Shown one piece after another: positions 7,484-14,974 of a stretch of DNA of 61,882 nucleotides. The translations under genes were made by a program, and so were the position numbers. Origin of the DNA: Acidimicrobiaceae bacterium (lineage in GTDB: Bacteria > Actinomycetota > Acidimicrobiia > Acidimicrobiales > Ilumatobacteraceae); the NCBI GenBank assembly GCA_016722025.1, contig JADKGZ010000022.1:1-61882 (forward strand), given 5' to 3'. Within the stretch, counting starts at the first letter, position 1. Each line of letters begins with the position of its first letter. The notes below the pieces were generated by a model. That model was not told where the DNA came from. It worked only from the letters and a program-made list of their open reading frames with translations, and did no database searches.

Positions 7484-8938
7484 ATGGGCCTGTACCCCTA
7501 CGCCGACCGATTCGCCGTCACCCGCAGCTTTCCCCCGCGTGGCCGCCCTCGATCCGAGGTGCTCGCCGAGATCGAGGCGATGGCGCAGGCCGAGGACTCG
7601 CCGTACCACGAGGGCAAGATCAGCGGCAGCATCTACAGCGGCGACGAGCAGCACTACGCGTTCCTCAACGAGGTGTTCGGCCACTACAGCCACGCCAACG
7701 TGCTGCAGCGCGACATGTACCCGAGCGCCACTCGCTTCGAAGGCGAGATCATCGCGATGACGGCCGACATGTTGCACGCTCCAGCTGCGCCCGAGGGCGG
7801 CCCGTTCGGCGTGCTCACCAGCGGCGGCACCGAGAGCCTGATGAACCCGCTGCTCGTCTACCGCGAGTGGGGCCGCGAGCGCGGCATCACCAACCCCAAC
7901 GTCGTCATGCCGGTGACCGCACACCCGGCGTTCGACAAGGGCGCGCACTACTTCGGCATCGAGCTGCGCAAGGCCGCGGTCACCGACCAGTTCGTGGTCG
8001 ACATGGCGTCGGTGCGCTCGCTGGTCGACGAGAACACGGTGGCGCTCATCGGTTCGGCCGGCACCTACCCGCACGGCCTGATCGACCCGATCGATGAGCT
8101 CAGCGACCTGGCGCTGCAGCGCGGCATCAACCTGCACGTCGACGGCTGTCTCGGTGGGTTCATTCTGGCCTGGGGCCAGGACCTCGGGTACCCGGTGCCC
8201 ACGTTCGACTTCCGCCTGCCCGGCGTCACCTCGGTCAGCGCCGACACGCACAAGTACGGCTTCGGGCTCAAGGGTTCCAGCGTGCTCCTCTATCGCACCG
8301 CCGAGCTGCGCCGGCTGCAGTACTTCATCGTGCCCGACTGGCCGGGTGGGTTGTACACGTCGCCGGGCATGAGTGGCTCGCGCTCGGGTGGCATCATCGC
8401 CGCGGCCTGGGCGGCGATGGTCACGCTCGGTCGCGAGGGCTACCTCGCGATCGCCGGTGACATCTTCCGCACCGCCGCCGCCGTGCGCGCCGTGATCGAT
8501 GCGCAGCCCGAGCTGCAGGTGCTCGGCAACCCGTTCTTCAACGTCGCCTTCACCACCACCGACGAGAGCGGCCTCGACATCTTCCTGGTCAACGACTACC
8601 TCGCCTCGCAGCGCTGGCGGATGAACGGTTTGCAGAAGCCCGCCGCCGTGCACTTCTGCATCACCCGCCCGAACACGCAGCCTGGCGTCGTGGATCGTTT
8701 CGCCACCGACCTGGCCGACGCCGTTGCCCCGCTCGCAGCACCCGGCACCCCGGCCCGGTCGGGAGCGTTCTATGCCGGCGGGGTGCCCGCGAGCAGATCG
8801 AGTCGGCATGGCGTGGTGGCTGATGCCACCAGGGCGCTGCCGCCCGGCCTGAGCCGCCGGCCCGCCAGGCGGGCGGTGCTGCGCACGAGGAAGCCGTGGC
8901 GTTCGTACAGGCGTTGCGCCGCCTCGTTGAGTGCGTAG
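7484..8938 (+). CDS. PLP-dependent lyase/decarboxylase, sphingosine-1-phosphate lyase-like
   Basis: About 484 residues; ATG 7484 follows the RBS AAGGAG by 5 nt. Group II decarboxylase fold: GKISGSIYSGD near residue 45, TSGGTESLMNPLL (phosphate cup), HVDGCLGGF (Asp pairing with the PLP nitrogen) and the Schiff-base Lys in SADTHKYGFGLKG. Closest by motif to sphingosine-1-phosphate lyase and related aminotransferase-fold lyases that cleave phosphorylated amino alcohols. Most relatives end near residue 425; here the last 55 or so residues (Arg/Ala-rich) run antisense over the GNAT gene, suggesting the true stop was lost to a frameshift close to 8770. Substrate is inferred only. Confidence 0.78.
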   Translation: MGLYPYADRFAVTRSFPPRGRPRSEVLAEIEAMAQAEDSPYHEGKISGSIYSGDEQHYAFLNEVFGHYSHANVLQRDMYPSATRFEGEIIAMTADMLHAPAAPEGGPFGVLTSGGTESLMNPLLVYREWGRERGITNPNVVMPVTAHPAFDKGAHYFGIELRKAAVTDQFVVDMASVRSLVDENTVALIGSAGTYPHGLIDPIDELSDLALQRGINLHVDGCLGGFILAWGQDLGYPVPTFDFRLPGVTSVSADTHKYGFGLKGSSVLLYRTAELRRLQYFIVPDWPGGLYTSPGMSGSRSGGIIAAAWAAMVTLGREGYLAIAGDIFRTAAAVRAVIDAQPELQVLGNPFFNVAFTTTDESGLDIFLVNDYLASQRWRMNGLQKPAAVHFCITRPNTQPGVVDRFATDLADAVAPLAAPGTPARSGAFYAGGVPASRSSRHGVVADATRALPPGLSRRPARRAVLRTRKPWRSYRRCAASLSA

Positions 8939-9250
8939 CTGTCGACGTGCGCCTCCACGCAACCCTTCTCCCGTGCCCACTGGATGAACGCACGCACCAG
9001 CAGGTCGGCCGCGCCCTGCCGCCGGTGGCCGGGCACGACGTACATGCTGCGCAGATTCGCGATGGTGACCGGGAGCCGGGTGGGTGAGGCCGGGCGACCA
9101 GGTGGCCATGGCCCGGGGCCTCGCGGGCGACGAGCACCAGGCAGTCCTGTCGCCAGCAGGCGCTCGAAGTCGGCCGGCCTTCGTGGCCCAGGAGAGGTCG
9201 ATGAACGTGTCGTTCGCCCGGCGTCCTCGCGAACAGCCCCTGAACGACCA
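8770..9250 (-). pseudogene. GNAT acetyltransferase, broken across three frames
   Basis: The C-terminal 91 residues are intact in one frame (8770-9045), with the acetyl-CoA loop VPGHRRQGAADLLVRAF and ALNEAAQRLYERHGF. Upstream, GNAT-like text continues in two other frames: LVLVAREAPGHGHLVA near 9100 and DTFIDLSWATKA near 9190. At least two indels, near 9165 and 9090, separate them. This was a complete N-acetyltransferase of about 150-160 residues; whether it is a pseudogene or an assembly artefact cannot be told. The 3' end overlaps the tail of the convergent PLP lyase by about 170 nt. No start codon can be assigned. Confidence 0.6.
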
Positions 9251-9806
9251 GGGTCGACCGTCGGCCGGCGGCCCCGATCGGAGTGAGGTGGGCACGGGCT
9301 GTCGAAGGGTACGCCGCCCGACGAGCGGGACGGAGGGATGTTGGGCTCGGGTCACCCTTTCGGACGCGCCAGTGCATCTCGCAGCGGGTCGGAAAGAGGT
9401 GCCGACCGGAGACGGTGGCGGCCGCGCCCGACCGCTGGGCTCCGAGGCGTGCCGCCAGCGCAGGCAGCGTTGGCGGGTCGAGCGGCTCATGCGGTCGCCA
9501 CGATGGCGAAGGAGCCCGGCCCGCTGCACCACCTGCCCGAGCGCGCCTGGTAGGCCAGCAGGTCGGCGATCACCCGGCTCGCCCCTTGGAGCGTCGGTCG
9601 AGTCGTCGCGCCACTGTGGCGCAGCACCTCGACCTCCGCCGTCAGCGGCCCGCCTGGCGCGAGCAGGGATGCCCAGCACGGCCCGCCGCAACAGCAGGCC
9701 CCGAGATCCCGAATGGGCTCCACACCCCTACTGGGCCTGGTCACGCCGGGAACGCCGTCGGCGCGGCAACTCGCCGCCCATTTGTGATGGGATTCACGTG
9801 GCGTAG
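9251..9806. other. Stretch with no supportable gene
   Basis: About 550 nt between the broken GNAT and the complex I promoter. All frames are open for long stretches because of GC bias, but no frame gives a recognisable protein. A minus-strand frame at 9487-9744 (85 residues) has a Cys-rich start and could be a damaged gene, but nothing supports it. Local sequence quality may be poor, judging from the neighbouring frameshifts. Confidence 0.5.
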
Positions 9807-9812
9807 TAGCTT
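9807..9812 (+). promoter_or_regulatory. -10 hexamer TAGCTT, promoter of the nuo operon
   Basis: TANNNT hexamer 8 nt before the nuoA ATG at 9821, no Shine-Dalgarno sequence; probably a leaderless start for the whole complex I operon. TTGTGA at 9782-9787 could act as a -35. Confidence 0.5.
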
Positions 9813-9820
9813 CGTGCGCG

Positions 9821-10186
9821 ATGTCTGACTTCCTGCGCGACTACCTCAACGTGGTGTGGTTCGCTGCCATTGCCATCGTGCTGGCCAGCTTGCTGCTCGG
9901 CATCTCCGCCATCTTGCGGCCCAACAAGCCGTCGGCGGAGAAGAACATGGCCTACGAGAGCGGCGTCAACCCGGTGGGCGACGGCTGGTCGCAGAGCCAG
10001 GTTCGCTACTACATCTTCGCTCTGCTCTTCGTGGTGTTCGATGTGGAAGCCGTGTTCATCTTCCCATGGGCCACCCAACTCGAGGTCTACGGCATGTTCG
10101 GCCTCGTCGAGATGGGTATTTTCGTCTTCGTCCTGCTCCTTGGCCTCGTGTACGCGTGGCGCAAGGGCGTCTTGCGCTGGGTGTAA
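9821..10186 (+). CDS. nuoA: NADH-quinone oxidoreductase subunit A
   Basis: 121 residues with three membrane helices, normal for NuoA. The conserved loop NMAYESGVNPVGDGW and the second-helix acidic motif VVFDVEAVFIFPWA are present. NuoA sits in the membrane arm near the quinone site and joins it to the peripheral arm. First gene of a tightly packed operon; nuoB follows after 4 nt. Confidence 0.95.
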   Translation: MSDFLRDYLNVVWFAAIAIVLASLLLGISAILRPNKPSAEKNMAYESGVNPVGDGWSQSQVRYYIFALLFVVFDVEAVFIFPWATQLEVYGMFGLVEMGIFVFVLLLGLVYAWRKGVLRWV

Positions 10187-10190
10187 CCAC

Positions 10191-10745
10191 ATGGGTCTTG
10201 TCGACAAAGGGCGTCTGCCCAAGCCACTCACGTCCTTGTTCAACCTGGGCCGCTCCTACAGCCTGTGGGTGTACCAGTGGGGCTTGGCCTGTTGCGCCAT
10301 CGAGATGGGCGCCGCCTTCGGTTCGCCGCGCTACGACGTGATGCGCCTCGGCGTCATCCCGCTGCCGGCCAGCCCACGCCAGGCCGACCTGGTGGTCATC
10401 TCCGGCACCGTCACCGACAAGATGGCCCCCAGCATCAAGCGGCTCTACGAGCAGATGCCGGAGCCCAAGTACGTCATCAGCATGGGTTCGTGCGCCAATT
10501 GTGGCGGCCCGTACTGGGACAGCTACTCGGTCACCAAGGGCGTCGACCAGATCATCCCCGTCGATGTCTACGTGCCCGGCTGCCCGCCGCGGCCCGAGGC
10601 GTTGTTGGAAGGCGTGGTGCTGCTGCAACAGCGCATCAAGAACGAGGACATGGGCGCTCGCTGGCGAGGCGAAGGCCACGTCAACATGGCAACTGCGGCC
10701 GCCGCTCGCGAGCCGATCGTCGTCGGGGGTGGTCCAGTTGAGTGA
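10191..10745 (+). CDS. nuoB: NADH-quinone oxidoreductase subunit B (N2 cluster)
   Basis: 184 residues from ATG 10191; the open frame extends upstream into nuoA but homology begins at MGLVDKG. The tandem cysteines in GLACCAIEMG, the Cys in GSCANCGGPYW and the Cys in VPGCPPRPEAL are the four ligands of iron-sulfur cluster N2, the last carrier before quinone. The Ala/Gly-rich C-terminal tail extends past the usual end. It overlaps nuoC by a few bases, which suggests translational coupling. Confidence 0.95.
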   Translation: MGLVDKGRLPKPLTSLFNLGRSYSLWVYQWGLACCAIEMGAAFGSPRYDVMRLGVIPLPASPRQADLVVISGTVTDKMAPSIKRLYEQMPEPKYVISMGSCANCGGPYWDSYSVTKGVDQIIPVDVYVPGCPPRPEALLEGVVLLQQRIKNEDMGARWRGEGHVNMATAAAAREPIVVGGGPVE

Positions 10746-11394
10746 CGCCGTACCCGGCAACGAGACGCTGGCACTGCCCGGCGACGCACTGCGCGAGGGA
10801 GTGGTCACGGCCCTGCGCGATGCTCTGGGTGCGGGCCTCATCGACAGCCTCGTCAAGCCCAACGACGACATCTGGGTACGGGTCAGCGCCGAGTCGTGGC
10901 AGCAGGCGGGCCGCGTGCTGCGCGACGTCGTGGGCTGCGACTACTTCTGCTTCCTGTCGGCCATCGACTGGATGCCCAGCCCCTTCGGCCGCAGCGAAGA
11001 CGACCCGTCGCAGCCGGCGCCCGAGCGCGACACCGCGATCAAGCAGGGCTACACCGGCGGCGACACGCGCATGCAGGTGTTCGCTCGTGTCGCCAGCATC
11101 GGCAAGCACTTCGGCGTCACCATCAAGGCCGACGTGCCCGACGCGATGCCGATGATCGACACCTGGATCCCCGTGTACGCGGGCGCCAACTGGCACGAGC
11201 GCGAGTGCCACGAGATGTTCGGCATCGGCTTCCACGGCCACCCCGATCTGCGCAACATGTACCTGCCCACCGACTTCGAGGGCCACCCGCTGCGCAAGGA
11301 CTTCCCGTTGCTGGCCCGCCTGGTGAAGCCGTGGCCGGGCATCGTCGATGTGGAACCGTTGCCCGGCGACGACAGTCAGGACGAAGAGGCATGA
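10738..11394 (+). CDS. nuoC: NADH-quinone oxidoreductase subunit C
   Basis: About 218 residues. Chosen start is TTG 10738, which has the purine-rich GGGGGTGG 5-12 nt upstream; GTG 10729 is an in-frame alternative. Family motifs are DYFCFLSAIDW, then NWHERECHEMFGIGFHGHPDLR and MYLPTDFEGHPLRKDFPL at the C terminus, where NuoC packs on NuoD. An insert of about 20 residues (SEDDPSQPAPERD) precedes the central domain. Peripheral-arm subunit without cofactors. Its stop overlaps the nuoD start (ATGA). Confidence 0.92.
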   Translation: MSDAVPGNETLALPGDALREGVVTALRDALGAGLIDSLVKPNDDIWVRVSAESWQQAGRVLRDVVGCDYFCFLSAIDWMPSPFGRSEDDPSQPAPERDTAIKQGYTGGDTRMQVFARVASIGKHFGVTIKADVPDAMPMIDTWIPVYAGANWHERECHEMFGIGFHGHPDLRNMYLPTDFEGHPLRKDFPLLARLVKPWPGIVDVEPLPGDDSQDEEA

Positions 11395-12564
11395 CCGATC
11401 TCGCCGATCGCCAGAAGCTCAGCTACATCGCGGCGCAGGCCGCCGATGCTCGCCTCAACGTCGAGCTCGAGACCGAGGGCATGACCCTCAACATCGGCCC
11501 GCAGCACCCGGCCACGCACGGCACGCTGCGCATCATCGTGCGCCTCGACGGCGAGCAGGTGGTGTGGGCCGAGCCCAGTGCCGGGTACATGCACCGCGGC
11601 TACGAGAAGCTCACCGAGGTGCGCACCTTCCCCCAGGTGACCGCGCTCGTCAACCGCATCGACTGGCTGGGCAGCTTCGCCAACGAGGTGCCGTTCATCC
11701 TGGCCGCCGAGAAGCTGATGGAGATCGAGGCGCCCCCGCGCGCCCAGTGGATCCGCACCATCTTGTTCGAGCTCAGTCGCATCGCCAACGTCAGCCTGTT
11801 CCTCGGCGACCTCGGTGTGCAGCTCGGGTGCCGTCACCCCGGTGTTCCTCGCGTTCCGCGACCGCGAGTACGTGCTCAACCTCATCGAGAGCGCCACCGG
11901 TGGCCGCTTCCACCCCAACTTCGACCGCATCGGCGGCCTCAAGGACGATCTGCCGGAAGGCTGGATCACCGAGACGAAGCAGGTGATGAAGAAGCTGCGC
12001 AACTTCTGCGACGAGATCGAGAACCTGCTGTTCGGCAACGAGATCTTCCAGAGTCGCCTGCGTGGCATCGGTGTCATCCCGGCCGATGTGGCCAAGCAGT
12101 ACGGCCTGTCGGGCGCCAACCTGCGCGCCAGCGGTGTCGACTGGGACCTGCGCCGCGACCAACAGCTGCCCCTTGCCTACGACAAGGTGGACTTCAAGGT
12201 GTGGACCCACCCCGACGGCGACAGCTTCGCCCGCTGCTGGATCCGCCTGCAGGAAACTCGTGAGGCCACGCTCATCGTCGACCAGCTGCTCGACGGCATT
12301 CCCAGCGGCCCGGTGATGGCCAAGGTACCGCGCATCATCAAGGTGCCCGAAGGCGAGGCCTGGGTGAGCACCGAGAACCCGCTCGGCGAGATGGGCTACT
12401 ACGTGGTCAGCAAAGGCGACCTGGGCCCGTTCCGGGTGAAGATCCGCTCGGCCAGCTTCAACAACATCTCCATCGTGCCGTGGGTGTTGCGTGGCGTGTA
12501 CGTCCCCGACGTCATCTCCATCCTCGCCTCGCTGTACTTCATCCTGGGAGACATCGATAGGTGA
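11391..12564 (+). CDS. nuoD: NADH-quinone oxidoreductase subunit D, single frameshift
   Basis: 49-kDa quinone-site subunit. The N-terminal part (11391 to about 11828) carries GPQHPATHGTLRIIVRLDGE and SAGYMHRGYEKL; the rest reads in the +1 frame with AVTPVFLAFRDREYVLNL and SATGGRFHPNFDRIGG. The break is an extra G in CTCGGGTGCC near 11828, where CTCGGTGCC restores the frame, a homopolymer-type error. About 390 residues when repaired, close to family length. The C terminus ends in SLYFILGDIDR, typical of NuoD. The usual next genes nuoE, nuoF and nuoG are missing: the stop overlaps the nuoH start. Confidence 0.93.
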
Positions 12565-13616
12565 TGGGTGTGCTCGCTGTAGACCTTCCGTACTGGGCAC
12601 AGTCGCTGCTGCGCGTGTTGGGCGGCACCGTTGCGGTGCTGCTGCCGGCCGGCACCATCGTGTACCTCTTCCTGTTCAAGATGATGAGCTTCATGCAGAG
12701 CCGCTTGGGCCCCATGGAAGCCGGCCCCTACGGCAGCATGCAGCTGTTCGCCGAAGTGGGCAAGTGGCTGCAGAAGGAAGACATCGCCCCCGCTCGTGCC
12801 GACCTGAAGGTGTTCCGTGCGGCCCCGCTGGTGGTGCTGATGAGCACGTTCCTGCTGGTGGCGGTGGTGCCCTTCGGGCCCGACGCGTACTTCACCGACT
12901 TCGACGCCGGCGTGTTCTACATGCTGGCCGTCAGCAGCATCAGCACGCTCGGCATCCTCATGGCCGGGTGGAGCAGCGCCAACAAGTACTCGCTGCTGGG
13001 TGGTCTGCGTGCCGCCGGCCAGCTCATCGCCTACGAGCTGCCGATGGTGCTGGCGGTGATCGGCGTGGTCATCCAAGCCGGCTCGATGAACCTGCAGACC
13101 ATCGTCATCAAGCAGAACAGCGACAGCATCTTCGGCTGGAGCGGCCTCGGCTACCCGTACATCCTCACTCAGTTCGTCGCCTTCCTGGTGTTCATGATCG
13201 CGGTGCAGGCCGAGCTCACGCAGGTGCCGTTCGACATGCCCATCGCCGAGTCCGAGCTGGTGTCGGGCTACATGACCGAGTACAGCGGGTTCCGCTTCCT
13301 CATCTTCTTCATCGCCGAGTTCGCCACCGCCGGGGTGTTCGCGCTCATTGCCAGCGTGCTGTTCCTGGGCGGCTGGGGCGTGCCGTTCAGCTGGTTCGGT
13401 TGGGAAACCGCCGGCGACATCGACAACTGGATGAACGTCGGTGGCCCGCTCATCATGTTCACCAAGATGATGGTGCTCGCCGCCATCATGATGTGGGTGC
13501 GCTTCAGCTATCCCCGCTTCCGCGAAGACCAGTTGCAACGCTTCGCCTGGAAGGTGCTGATTCCGGTGTCGCTGGTCAACATCATGCTCACCGCGATCTT
13601 CAAGGTGGCCTTCTGA
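12564..13616 (+). CDS. nuoH: NADH-quinone oxidoreductase subunit H
   Basis: About 350 residues, eight hydrophobic segments. ATG 12564 overlaps the nuoD stop; a GTG one codon earlier is possible. Conserved NuoH text includes MQSRLGPMEAGPYGSMQLFAE, the acidic loop AELTQVPFDMPIAESELVSG and the ending PRFREDQLQRFAWKVLIP. NuoH forms the quinone chamber with NuoB and NuoD and starts the proton channel chain. It is directly coupled to nuoD, which is unusual because nuoEFG normally lie between. Confidence 0.95.
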   Translation: MGVLAVDLPYWAQSLLRVLGGTVAVLLPAGTIVYLFLFKMMSFMQSRLGPMEAGPYGSMQLFAEVGKWLQKEDIAPARADLKVFRAAPLVVLMSTFLLVAVVPFGPDAYFTDFDAGVFYMLAVSSISTLGILMAGWSSANKYSLLGGLRAAGQLIAYELPMVLAVIGVVIQAGSMNLQTIVIKQNSDSIFGWSGLGYPYILTQFVAFLVFMIAVQAELTQVPFDMPIAESELVSGYMTEYSGFRFLIFFIAEFATAGVFALIASVLFLGGWGVPFSWFGWETAGDIDNWMNVGGPLIMFTKMMVLAAIMMWVRFSYPRFREDQLQRFAWKVLIPVSLVNIMLTAIFKVAF

Positions 13617-14140
13617 TGAGCTCATCCAGCAATCGCCCGCAGGTTCCCGGTCTCGTCAAAGGTCTCGGCGTCACGCTCGCCACCATGATGCAGACCATCA
13701 AGCCGAAGAAGCTCGGTGGTGGTGCTGCCACCGTGCAGTACCCGCACGAGAAGGAGTCGCCGCCCATTCGTGCTCGCGGCGTCATCGCGCTGCGCGAAGA
13801 CAACTGCACGTCGTGCATGCTCTGCGTGCGCAGCTGCCCGGATTGGTGCATCTACATCGAGGCGCACAAAGAGCTCGCCCCGCCGCGTCGTGCCGGCGGC
13901 GCGCCGCGCAAGGTGAACAAGGTCGATCGCTTCGACATCGACTATGCGCTGTGCATGTACTGCGGCATCTGCGTGGAGGTGTGCCCGTTCGATGCGCTCT
14001 TCTGGAGCCCGGAGTACGAGTACAGCGAGCCCAGGATCGCCGACCTGTTGCACGACAAGACCAAGTTGGGCGAGTGGATGGAGACCGTTCCCGAAGCCCC
14101 TGCGCTCGAGGTCGGCGCCGAGAAGAAGAAGGGCAAATGA
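13616..14140 (+). CDS. nuoI: NADH-quinone oxidoreductase subunit I (two 4Fe-4S clusters)
   Basis: 174 residues; ATG 13616 overlaps the nuoH stop as TGATG. Two ferredoxin motifs, CTSCMLCVRSCP and CMYCGICVEVCP, bind clusters N6a and N6b. The N-terminal amphipathic stretch anchors it to the membrane arm. The Lys-rich tail EKKKGK follows the usual end. In an enzyme lacking NuoEFG, NuoI would be the entry point for electrons from a soluble donor such as ferredoxin. Confidence 0.95.
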   Translation: MSSSSNRPQVPGLVKGLGVTLATMMQTIKPKKLGGGAATVQYPHEKESPPIRARGVIALREDNCTSCMLCVRSCPDWCIYIEAHKELAPPRRAGGAPRKVNKVDRFDIDYALCMYCGICVEVCPFDALFWSPEYEYSEPRIADLLHDKTKLGEWMETVPEAPALEVGAEKKKGK

Positions 14141-14670
14141 TGCTGCTCGCTTCCGACATCGAGGTTGCTCAGAACGTGGGCTTCGGCATCATCGCCACCA
14201 TCATGGTGCTGGGCGCGCTCAACGTGGTGCGCAGCAGCAACGTGGTGCACGCGGCGCTGTCGCTGGTGGCCGTGATGGCCGGCGCGGCTGCGCAGTACCT
14301 GTTGCTCTCCGCCGAGTTCGTGGCCGTCACCCAGGTGCTGGTCTACATCGGAGCGGTGATGGTGCTGTTCCTGTTCGGCGTCATGCTCACACGCGCAAAG
14401 CTCGGCAAGGACGTCGACCTCAACAACGACAAGGGCTGGGCCGTCGGGGCCCCGGTGGCCCTGCTGCTGCTGGGTGTGATGTCGTACGTGCTCATCAAGG
14501 GCTTCGAGGACGACAAGATCGTCGTCAGTGGCAAGGGCAACGCCAGCGCAGCTGCCAACCGGGCGCTCAGCGACGCGATCTTCTCGTCGTACGCGTTGCC
14601 CTTCTGGGCGCTCTCGTTCGTGCTGCTGGCCGCCGTGATCGGCGCAATCGTGCTGGCCCGGAAGGATTGA
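14137..14670 (+). CDS. nuoJ: NADH-quinone oxidoreductase subunit J
   Basis: 177 residues, five predicted membrane helices. Two consecutive ATG codons (14137, 14140) overlap the nuoI stop. NVVHAALSLVAVMAG and VYIGAVMVLFLFGVML are the typical helix 2 and helix 3 motifs; helix 3 carries the pi-bulge that switches with quinone chemistry. Membrane-arm subunit bridging NuoH/A and NuoK. Confidence 0.93.
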   Translation: MMLLASDIEVAQNVGFGIIATIMVLGALNVVRSSNVVHAALSLVAVMAGAAAQYLLLSAEFVAVTQVLVYIGAVMVLFLFGVMLTRAKLGKDVDLNNDKGWAVGAPVALLLLGVMSYVLIKGFEDDKIVVSGKGNASAAANRALSDAIFSSYALPFWALSFVLLAAVIGAIVLARKD

Positions 14671-14671
14671 G

Positions 14672-14971
14672 ATGCTGATCAACAACTTCCTCCTGCTGGG
14701 TGCGGTGCTGTTCTGCATCGGGGTCTACGGCGTCATCGCCCGCAAGAACGCGGTGCTGGTGCTGATGAGCATCGAGCTCATCCTCAACTCGGTCAACATC
14801 AACCTGCTGGCCTTCGACCAGCTCAACGGCACCAACGACGGCGCGGTGTTCGCGCTGTACATCATCGCGATCGCAGCAGCCGAAGTGGGCGTGGGCCTGG
14901 CGATGGTGCTGCTCATCTTCCGCAACCGCAAGACGATCGCGCTCGACGACCTGTCGGAAATGAAGGGCTGA
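14672..14971 (+). CDS. nuoK: NADH-quinone oxidoreductase subunit K
   Basis: 99 residues, three helices, the usual NuoK length. Both proton-channel glutamates are present, in MSIELILNSVNINLLAF (helix 2) and in AAAEVGVGLAMVLLIF (helix 3). It begins 1 nt after the nuoJ stop and ends 3 nt before nuoL. Confidence 0.95.
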   Translation: MLINNFLLLGAVLFCIGVYGVIARKNAVLVLMSIELILNSVNINLLAFDQLNGTNDGAVFALYIIAIAAAEVGVGLAMVLLIFRNRKTIALDDLSEMKG

Positions 14972-14974
14972 GGC

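Noticed and set aside
6464..9691. A 1075-codon minus-strand open frame
   Set aside because: Only its last 304 codons resemble a protein (APH-fold kinase); the rest is antisense to the PLP lyase and is open because of GC bias.
10729..10737. GTG 10729 as the nuoC start
   Set aside because: It would leave the G-rich ribosome binding site inside the coding region; TTG 10738 has proper spacing, though the choice is not certain.
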